From: Hormiphora californensis
Taxonomy: Eukaryota; Ctenophora; Tentaculata; Cydippida; Pleurobrachiidae
Direction: 5' to 3'
Assembly: GCA_020137815.1 (NCBI GenBank)
Contig: CM035351.1
Location: 9,695,969-9,759,968 of the forward strand
DNA length: 64,000 nt
Position numbers and translations under genes: made by a program. The notes under the pieces are model-generated. The model saw nothing but the letters and a program-made list of their open reading frames with translations, ran no database searches and was not told the origin of the DNA. Below are positions 56,493 to 64,000 of the stretch, piece after piece. The first letter of the stretch is position 1. The number at the start of each line of letters is the position of its first letter.

Positions 56493-59171
56493 ATGACAAT
56501 GAGTAACAGAACGATGGATGTATCTACCAACCCACCATTGTGCGAGTGTATTAAAGTAGACGCTAGTGAGACGAGGATTGCTGATATAGTCTGTGCCATG
56601 TGCACCTGTATCACCCTTATTGCTACTTTTATTGCAGGGTTAGTCACTGTCTCTGTTTCCACTGTCTGCACATAACACATTTTGTGCTTTCCTCACAGAG
56701 AAGCTGTATGGCGGCGCCCCTACCCCAATTTAATTCTGAGTGCGCTCAGATGGGGTCGGCGTCGCCAGATTTCTTCTATCTTATTTTTCGATTTATCATC
56801 ATTTTTCAGCACCGCGCCGCACTTGTTTAAAGTGAGAGTGGACAGAGTCAGAATTGGACAATTGTCCAATTCAAACTTAAGTTTGTTGGAGGTAGTAGAG
56901 ATTAGTTCTATGAGCTCAAAATCGACCCATCCATCACTGATATATTTTTGTTACTCTCGGGGAATTCCTGCTGGATCAATATTTACCTAGTGAAGTCAGC
57001 TTAGGGACCATATTTCATCCGAGGTTAAACTTTGTTCAGGCACGGGGTCTAGCAGTGAGCGTTATATAATACTATTATATGTGATCATCACATGATGTGT
57101 AAACGGGGTTTTCTGTCCTTATTCGCTTGACCCTCTCCCTGCGGTAGATCATTCAAACATCCATAATCCGCTCTTTCTCTCAGGACGATATTTCTAACAT
57201 AATCCGCTCTTTCTCTCAGGACGATATTTCTATCATAATCCGCTCTTTCTCCCAGGACGATATTTCTATCAACATAATCCGCTCTTTCTCTCAGGACGAT
57301 ATTTCTATCAACATAATCCGCTCTTTCTCCCTCTCTCAGGACGATATTTCTATCATAATCCGCTCTTTCTCCCTCTCTCAGGACGATATTTCTATCATAA
57401 TCCGCTCTTTCTCCCAGGACGATATTTCTATCAACATAATCCGCTCTTTCTCTCAGGACGATATTTCTATCAACATAATCCGCTCTTTCTCCCTCTCTCA
57501 GGACGATATTTCTATCATAATCCGCTCTTTCTCCCAGGACGATATTTCTATCAACATAATCCGCTCTTTCTCCCAGGACGATATTTCTATCAACATAATC
57601 CGCTCTTTCTCCCAGGACGATATTTCTATCAACGTTGTTCCGGTTGCGGAGTAGAAGAATATCGTCTCATTACTTCATGGCTAGTTTGGTTATCAGCGAT
57701 TTACTAGTAGCACTCTTTAGTATGCCATTCTCAATGGCAATTCTACTTAATCATCGGACCATGCCATCGTTGCCTGAAGAAACCTTCAATAAATACCTCC
57801 AGGTAAGTCACAGCTTACATTTCATCGTGACTAATACCAACAACTACTAAATATTTATCCACAGGGGCTATCTCATTTCGTCGGTAGACAAGCCAGTTTG
57901 GGGACAATGTGCCTTATAGTCGTTGATAGGATTATTGCTGTTCGCAAACCCTTCGATTACAAACAGGTAAAAGACCAGATGAGTGTTGCGTGAAAGAATC
58001 TGGCATAGTAAGTACAGCCGGACAACTATCAACTATCCGGGGGGGGGGGGGGGGGGTGTTCATGACCTTATTGTTTGGACGCCATGCCAATATAAAGGGG
58101 GTGGGTACCAACTAGACCAAAAAACAGATGAAAATTTGTTTGGAACATTCGTGACCTTTTTTCGATATACAGTCGGACCCCGATTTAATGGCATCCTCGG
58201 GGGAAAAATCCTGCCACTAAATCGGGATGCCACTAAATCGGGTTCAAATAATGTTAATTTCCTATATCAAGGGAAAAAAATCCTGCCACTAAATCGGGGT
58301 GCCACTAAATCGGGGGCCACTAAATCGGGGTCCGACTGTATAGTATATATAAAAGTTTGACTGTAATAATTTACACCTCAGATAGTTACAAGAAAGGTAG
58401 CAGCAACCTGTTGTTCAGTAGTTTGGGGCATAGCCCTCGCCATCGCCCTATGGCCCTGGCTTCTCCGACTTAAATCGTGGTAAATGCTTGATATGATCGC
58501 TGGAAATTAATAAAGCACTCTTCTCGCTGTTGTTTTCTAGCATGCAGGCGTACGGCTTTCCAAGCTGGATTGTCGAGCTCTCAAGAAATTGAATGACGCA
58601 TCGTGGAATTGCTGGAGATTCAAGCTCAGAAAGCCATCTAGCAGCTACTTTTCAGCTACAGCTAGCGAAAATCTCGCATACTCATAGTTGTAACATTTCA
58701 GTGCCAAAAAGGGCCTTAAATTATTCATTTCAGTGCTGAGACTGATAAATTATTCATTTCAGTGCTGAGACTGATAAATTATTCATTTCAGTGCTGAGAC
58801 TGATAGTTTTGCCAACACCACCCGATATGACTTCTTCCCTGAACAGGTGTTTATCTATGCTTCATGGTAAGTCTTTGTGCTGGGAAGGTGACTGGAATAC
58901 TTTATCAGGGGGGAGACACACTGAAGTTGGGACAAATGTGACCGAATTAGCCAAAAATTTCAAAAACCGTGAAATTGACTCAGTATGGATAAATGACACC
59001 TCGAGAGATGTACCAGTAAATAAATTAGCCTCTTACAAATGATTTCTCAGCCGAAGATGGGTTTTCGCGAAACTTCGAACTTTTCCGCGAAACTTCAAAC
59101 TTCAGTGTGTGTCGCGAGGTTGAGATTTGAACGAGCACGCCCAACTTCAGTGTGTCTCCCGCTTTGATTTA

Positions 59172-59263
<92 letters not shown>

Positions 59264-60152
59264 AGATAGAGATAGCATTAGATAGATGGGTGTCATCCCT
59301 TTTCACAATAATCTTTACCTAAAGAAAATCATTTTCAGGGTTCCGATAGAAAACTGCGGATGGTCCATGTCCAAGTACGGCTACGTCTTCTTTATACCAA
59401 CGTTCCTTATAACACTAATTCTTGTTTTCTCACTGTCACTCTTCCTTCTCATTAAGCTCATTGTTATTCGTAAAACAGTGATCAAGACACGGGAGAAAAA
59501 TTTCAGACAGGCTACAATAACCACTTTATACGTGTCTCTCATGTTCTTATGCTGTTATACGATTCGTCACCTTTACCCTGTCATTGGGGGTCAGTGTTCC
59601 CTTTCGTGTGAGGCAAAGGGTATCATAGCCGCTTACATGACATGTGTGATTTATATCAACAGTGCCTTTGATCCCCTCATCTACATGCTGCGAGGCAAGG
59701 TTCTGAAACGTGAAACAATGAACATGCTCACTTCCATGGGTCACGATGTTTTCAACGTTATGAGTGGCGTCGCTGATGAAGTGTCCCAGTACCAGCCAGA
59801 AAAACTCCGCCGAAAGCGCAAAAGTAAGGCTAGTAACAAGAACGACCTAAGTACGGATTGTAATAACACCAGTAACGGGCCAGATAACATTGTAACAGAA
59901 CCGAGTGTGTTGCCAATGAGCCCAAAACCATGGGTGAATATGGAGCTGGTGCTTCAAAGGAGCCATGTTCATGTATCCCAGACAAGAAAACAAAGTCGTA
60001 TCACCGAGCCCTACTGTGATGAAGAAATCTCCTGGGCTGTCCAGGTGAAGTATCCTTCAGAGGGAGAGGATGTAGGCAACATTCCCAACTCACCAGGCAC
60101 CAAATCTGTTTCATTTGTTTTAAATGATGGGGAAGATCTTAAGACTCCCTAA
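56493..60152 (+). CDS. class A (rhodopsin-like) G protein-coupled receptor, six exons
   Basis: Exons: 56493-56638, 57616-57802, 57865-57966, 58382-58479, 58792-58866 and 59339-60152. Phases 2,0,0,2,2 match; total 1422 nt or 473 aa. N-glycosylation site N5; TM1 about 31-57; TM2 with LVISD (D77, 2.50); TM3 with VVDRI (DRY equivalent, residues 131-134); TM4 W160; the small exon 5 supplies the second extracellular loop with N186-T-T; TM5 FFIP at 220-223; TM6 ends at P283; TM7 has DPLIY (314-318) in place of NPxxY. The usual Cys at 3.25 is a Lys, so the canonical TM3-ECL2 disulphide is probably absent although ECL2 has Cys. A long Ser/Lys-rich cytoplasmic tail follows. Ligand and subfamily are unknown. 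Introns 1 and 4 have tandemly repeated acceptors. An in-frame TTG upstream is not used. Confidence 0.85.
57165..57634 (+). repeat. 12-unit minisatellite made of duplicated 3' splice sites
   Basis: Units of about 36-43 bp: ATAATCCGCTCTTTCTC...CAG-GACGATATTTCTATC. The last unit is the true acceptor of GPCR exon 2 (AG at 57614-57615) and its first coding bases. Each upstream unit has the same pyrimidine tract and AG. Units vary by presence of CCCTCTC and AAC. Splicing to any earlier unit gives an in-frame TAA within 6-7 codons. Confidence 0.9.
58039..58056. repeat. poly(G) run, 18 bases, GPCR intron 3
   Basis: Homopolymeric G tract shortly after the exon 3 donor. Confidence 0.9.
58170..58338. 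mobile_element. pogo-like MITE, 169 bp, GPCR intron 3
   Basis: TA-flanked; CAGTCGGACCCCGATTTA and inverse; internal CCACTAAATCGGGG repeats. It ends about 43 bp before the exon 4 acceptor. Confidence 0.85.
58718..58805 (+). repeat. three-unit 29-bp tandem repeat of a 3' splice site
   Basis: AATTATTCATTTCAG-TGCTGAGACTGAT occurs three times with AGs at 58732, 58761 and 58790. Only the last one is in frame for GPCR exon 5; the 29-bp spacing shifts the frame if either of the others is used. Confidence 0.85.
58908..59160. mobile_element. TIR element of the ACACACTGAAGTT family, GPCR intron 5
   Basis: GGGGGGAGACACACTGAAGT and the inverse ACTTCAGTGTGTCTCCC. Interior blocks (AACTTCGAACTT, GAGAGATGTACCAGTAAATA) are shared with 60560-60990, 51480-51610, 52190-52240 and 39600-39740. 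Confidence 0.75.
59172..59260. repeat. (CT)n tract upstream of GPCR exon 6
   Basis: Pure CT run ending about 75 bp before the acceptor at 59338. Confidence 0.95.
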
Positions 60153-60256
60153 TTTGTTCAAAGGTCACTGCTCCTTGGCTTACATTGTTTGTGTTTTGTG
60201 TGTATGTTGTTATATTATAATGCGTGTGCCGTGTACATTCTCCCAAAAAATGTTGA

Positions 60257-60262
60257 AATAAA
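60257..60262 (+). terminator. AATAAA polyadenylation signal of the GPCR gene
   Basis: AATAAA 105 bp after the stop codon, followed by a TTTTGTTTTGTTATT stretch. Confidence 0.6.
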
Positions 60263-60554
60263 TATAAAGATTTCGTTTTGTTTTGTTATTAAAGCTGCCG
60301 CTTGCAGTCGCATTACCGTAATGGAATTACAGTGATGAGACGCAGACTTTGCATAACGCGGGGCAAAAAGTGCATTTGTCAGCACGTACTAGCGCACTGA
60401 TTGGCCATGGTTGTGCGTCTTCATACCGTATCTCCGTTTTCCATTACCGTTTTCCCACTACAAGCGACCGGGATACTGGGGGCTTTCACGAACACTGAAC
60501 ACTCAGGTCCTAACCTTTCTGGGACCAATTTCACACTAGGACTTTTTTGAAATG

Positions 60555-60990
60555 GCTTTCAGGCGGGAGACACACTGAAGTAGGGCGCGCTCGTCCAAAT
60601 CTCAACCTCGCGACACACACTGCACTGAAGTTCGAAGTTCGAAGTTTCGCGAAAACCCTTGGGCACGTCGCGCCCCTCATGTTCGCCCTCACGCGGGCAA
60701 CGAAAACATATTTTCGGCCGAGAAATCATTTGTAAGAGGCTAACTTATTTACTGGTACATCTCTCGAGGTGTCCTTTATCCATACTGAGTCAATTTCACC
60801 GTTTTTGAAATGTTTGGCTAATTCGGTCACACTTGTCCCAATTCACCAAAATTTCAAAAAATGGCGAAATTTACTCGGTATGGATAAAGGACACCTCGAG
60901 AGATGTACCATTAAATAAGTTAGCAACTTAAAAATGATTTCTCAGCCGAAAATGGGTTTGCACGAAACTTCGAACTTCGAACTTCAGTTA
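60555..60990. repeat. partly palindromic ACACACTGAAGTT-family element
   Basis: Left GGCGGGAGACACACTGAAGT; inverted halves meet near 60815 (GAGGTGTCCTTTATCCATAC against GTATGGATAAAGGACACCTC). The right half ends in CGAACTTCGAACTTCAG. Confidence 0.7.
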
Positions 60991-61257
60991 TAGTCAGGTC
61001 ATATGATCTCAATTTCATGGTGATTTTCGGCATAATTGTTATAAAAAAAGGACTTTAAAGCACGTTTGTCAGCAAATCCCGCGCGACAGACTGTTTTGGG
61101 AGACCTTTTTAGCTGACTTAGCACTACTCAAATGTTAATTACCGCCTCATTTCGCATCGTGATGAGTCGGCGGGTATTTTCCCATGCTCACGATTCGCCC
61201 AGTACCCGCAGATTGTCCCAGGACCGAGTAGGAGCTTGCAGCCAGGTCTTTAAAGAA
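60991..61257. repeat. inverted copy of the module at 35500
   Basis: GCGCGACAGACTGTTTTGGG through CCCAGTACCCGCAGATTGTC is the reverse complement of 35516-35705. Confidence 0.65.
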
Positions 61258-62913
61258 TTGGGCAGGTCGGTAGAACTTCGACAGAATTTAGGGTAGGTCA
61301 ATTTAGGGTAGGTCTGAATTTAGGGTAGGTCTGAATTTAGGGTAGGTCTGAATTTAGGGTAGGTCTGAATTTAGGGTAGGTCCGTAACGTATCGTTTATC
61401 AAATCATTGCAATTCGAGATTAGGTTCTGATTAGGTCGCTGAACCGCGTCCCGTATCTCGTATCAACTCATTGCAATTCGAGGTTAGACACAGATTAGGT
61501 CGCTAAAGCACGTCCCGTATCTCGTATCAACTCATTGCAATTCGAGGTTAGACACAGATTAGGTCGCTAAAGCACGTCCCGTATCTTGTATCAACTCATT
61601 GCAATTCCATCTTAGTCACCGACACTAAATACTACTTAAAGTAGGTGAACTGAGTTAGGTCGGTAGACTGTGTTCCGTATCGCATCAAATGAAACCTGTT
61701 GAAGAAAAAAAACAATTCGTTTGGCAGCGTCATATTTTACCCATCTCCTACAGACTGGACTTCAAAGCCTGTCTAATCGCTTATAAGATAGTCTATGGAA
61801 CAGCACCAGGTTACCTCCAGGAAATGGTTCCTCTTGATAAAAGCTGGGGAGTCTCCAGGACAACAAGGATGACTAGTGTTATTGATCCTTACAGATTAAA
61901 ACACCCCAAGATGACCAGTATCAACGCCAATTCTAAATTGAGACGTAGGAGACTATCAGTATTTCTGCCTGCTATTTGGAATGAGCTACCCCTCGAGTTA
62001 AGGTCGATCCCCAACGTTGATACCTTTAAAGCTCGCCTGAAAACACATCTCATCGTTGGTGCATTTGGAGTGGGTGATGGGGAACCCATGGCTGAGTTGT
62101 AATGTTTGTTGTAGTTGTGGGGTCTGCGGGCAGTCAGTGTCATCCTCTCTCTAGTCATGTTATTAAATCACTATCTGGTATCCTTTTTTGAGCAGGTGTG
62201 AGTATAGCGTGTTTAAAATTATATCTACAGGTTTATGGGACCAGTTATTCCCCCAGTTTGATAAGTCCAGTTAATTTGGTTTTCCATATATTGTCTTTTT
62301 CAACCAGAATTGTTCGTGTGCGATATTTTTACTCTAGGATATACCGCTCTGATGACTCGTCGGAACATCGCCAATATTTTGACATGTTTCCGTCGGGTAT
62401 GGGCGGTATATAAGCGCGGAATATTATTATTATTATTATTATCTAATTTGTGTCTAACCTCGAATTGTAATGATTTGATACAAGATACGGGACGTGGTTC
62501 AGTGACCTAATCTGTGTCTAACCTCGAATTTCAATGAGTTGATACGAGATACGGGACGTGTTTCAGGGACCTAATTTGTGTCTAACCTCGAATTTCAATG
62601 AGTTGACACGAGATACGGGACGTGGTTCAGCGACCTAATCGGTGACTAAGATCGAATTGAAATGAGTTGATACGAGATACGGGACGCAGTTCAGCGACCT
62701 AATCAGAACCTAATGTCGAATTGCAATGCTTTGATAAACGATACATTACGGACCTACCTTAAATTCAGACCTACCCTAAATTCAGACCTACCCTAAATTC
62801 AGACCTACCCTAAATTCAGACCTACCCTAAATTCAGACCTACCCTAAATTCAGACCTACCCTAAATTGACCTACCCTAAATTCTGTCGAAGTTCTACCGA
62901 CCTGCCAAGAATT
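61258..62913. mobile_element. foldback element with 17-bp minisatellite arms
   Basis: Left arm: GGCAGGTCGGTAGAACTTCG, then tandem TTTAGGGTAGGTCTGAA units, then about 80-bp repeats around GATTAGGTCGCTAAAGC and CATTGCAATTCGAGGTTAGA. The right arm from about 62455 is the mirror image. A LINE fragment sits between the arms. Confidence 0.8.
61680..62443 (+). mobile_element. 5'-truncated LINE (CR1/L2-like) 3' end
   Basis: Frame 61689-62102 encodes RHILPISYRLDFKACLIAYK, IVYGTAPGYLQEMVPL, RRRRLSVFLPAIWNELPLEL and VDTFKARLKTHL, the usual LINE ORF2 C-terminus. The 3'UTR ends in TATATAAGCGCGGAATATTA with a short (ATT)n tail, typical of CR1/L2-type insertions. Heavily 5'-truncated. Confidence 0.85.
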
Positions 62914-63170
62914 GATCATGTTTAGCGTCTTTTTTGACCCACTATTCCTCAAATGCTGATACTCGCGGGTATTTTCCGTAAAACTAGAGACAATTATCTG
63001 CCAGGAGCAACAAACGAGATGCAAATCGGTTCAGTAGTTCCTTGCAGCCAGGTCTTTAAAAAAGTTTGCTCTAAAATCAATAACGGGCCGGAGGCCTGTA
63101 TGTGAGATCGATCTCGGTCGCTGCGCGATCTCACTCAGGGATCAATGTGGCCAAGGTATCGCGACCTTAT
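62914..63170. repeat. inverted copy of the module at 45940-46140
   Basis: TTTTTTGACCCACTATTCCT through GAGATCGATCTC is the inverse of the 45945-46135 block, including GAAACGAGATGCAAATCGG-type sequence. Confidence 0.6.
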
Positions 63171-63307
63171 TCAGACTTGTATAATGAGTTTAATTTGTAC
63201 ACACTGCAGAGTGCAGGGTCCACATGAGACACATGTTGTACACGTCTCATCTGTGGTTATATTTTCCATGAGGTTATCCTACACGAGTCACACACCACAC
63301 TCTCAAC

Positions 63308-63451
63308 ATGCCTCTGTTAGATACCTCTCTCTCAACTACAAAGATAGCAAGAATTTTAAAGCCGTATCGCACACCCCTCTCTGGAACTGCTATATTTGTC
63401 TTTGTTATCTTGTGTTGGATTTATGTTGAATTACTGAAAGATGTAAGAGCA
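63308..63451 (+). CDS. candidate first exon of a type II membrane protein
   Basis: From the ATG at 63308: 24 mostly polar and basic residues (MPLLDTSLSTTKIARILKPY...), one hydrophobic segment (GTAIFVFVILCWIYVELL), then a donor GCA^GTAAGT at 63452 (or AT^GTAAGA at 63443). A short basic N-terminus, one membrane anchor and then a stem is the layout of Golgi glycosyltransferases and sulfotransferases. The gene would continue beyond the window, so no family can be named. Confidence 0.35.
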
Positions 63452-63692
63452 GTAAGTTTGATACAAGTACACATTTGTTACGTAGTCCAAAAACGTTTGG
63501 GTCCAATGAAACGTTTTCCTTTCAGCCGAGCTAAATTTTAAAATCTGCAAGTTTTTTTAATGGGTTAATTAATCAATTCAAATAATTTGGTGAGGCTTTT
63601 TTTTGGAAAAATTTGCACTGGGGCAAAGTGGTCTAAGCCAATAGCATTGCTCAATTTTATCACGTGCCTGGTGTTGTTAGAGAAACGATCAA

Positions 63693-63755
63693 ATTAGGGG
63701 CAAAGTGGCCCATGTTCTGCACCGGAATATGGGCCACTTTGTCCCTAATTTGACC
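63693..63755. repeat. short hairpin
   Basis: ATTAGGGGCAAAGTGGCCCAT pairs with ATGGGCCACTTTGTCCCTAAT with one mismatch, around an 18-20 nt loop. Confidence 0.8.
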
Positions 63756-63837
63756 TTCTGAACCACTGTCAGATCAGTTTATGTGCGACCTTTAATTTGC
63801 CCACTTATTTATTAGGGGAAATTAATCCATTTATACT

Positions 63838-64000
63838 TACAGTCGGACCTCGATTTACCGGGATGCACGGGGGAAAGGGTTTTGTTCGGTAAATCGGGGT
63901 GTCCACTAAATCGGGGTGAGCCATATTTGGCCCATAAAAACATATTTTATTGCCCAAAATGCTATATTATTAAGACTAAAGACACCTCTTACTGTTATAT
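63838..64000. mobile_element. pogo-like element, cut by the window end
   Basis: TA-CAGTCGGACCTCGATTTA start; the following GTGAGCCATATTTGGCCCAT block matches the long copy at 42486-43318. Confidence 0.8.

Noticed and set aside
57165-57615. The repeat array considered as a CRISPR-like array
   Set aside because: Units are contiguous with no unique spacers, and the last unit is a splice acceptor of a eukaryotic gene.

Overview
The window looks like a stretch of a repeat-rich invertebrate animal genome. Evidence: intron-containing nuclear genes with GT-AG sites, a flagellar gene (DRC2), a class A GPCR, CR1/L2-like and other LINE fragments, and a very high density of small DNA-transposon derivatives. 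A sponge or other early-branching metazoan would fit, but nothing fixes the phylum.

Genes, left to right: a candidate terminal exon on the minus strand (3058-3279); a ZC3H10-like CCCH zinc-finger gene (+, 4642-5436); CCT2, the beta subunit of the TRiC/CCT chaperonin (-, seven exons, 5901-11423, predicted 535 aa); DRC2/CCDC65, a nexin-dynein regulatory complex subunit (+, ten exons, 16243-25170); an unrecognised three-exon gene on the opposite strand inside DRC2 intron 1 (17564-19170); a four-exon gene with a weakly EF-hand/p25-alpha-like C-terminus (-, 36411-43763); a candidate terminal exon (-, 44242-44377); a class A GPCR (+, six exons, 56493-60152); and a candidate first exon of a type II membrane protein (+, 63308-63451). 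ZC3H10 and CCT2 are tail to tail; CCT2 and DRC2 are head to head.

Most of the rest is mobile DNA: palindromic or TIR elements with TA, TTAA, TAA or 8-bp target duplications, many nested in one another; a Helentron/HINE-like family with subterminal inverted repeats and a 3' stem-loop; long foldback elements whose arms are minisatellites; LINE 3' fragments; and long (CT)n, (GTCT)n and (GACAGA)n tracts. The interval 27.9-30.0 kb looks like an assembly artefact (indel-ridden false duplication followed by homopolymer-only sequence).

Three observations stand out. (1) The HINE-like elements carry arrays of RFX X-box-like sites at an exact 21-bp period, and one such array lies about 0.5 kb upstream of the ciliary gene DRC2. 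(2) Two introns of the GPCR gene have their 3' splice sites tandemly duplicated (12 and 3 copies); in both cases only the last copy keeps the reading frame. (3) A pogo-like element has inserted in the TA of a splice donor and left a GTACAG donor that still looks usable.
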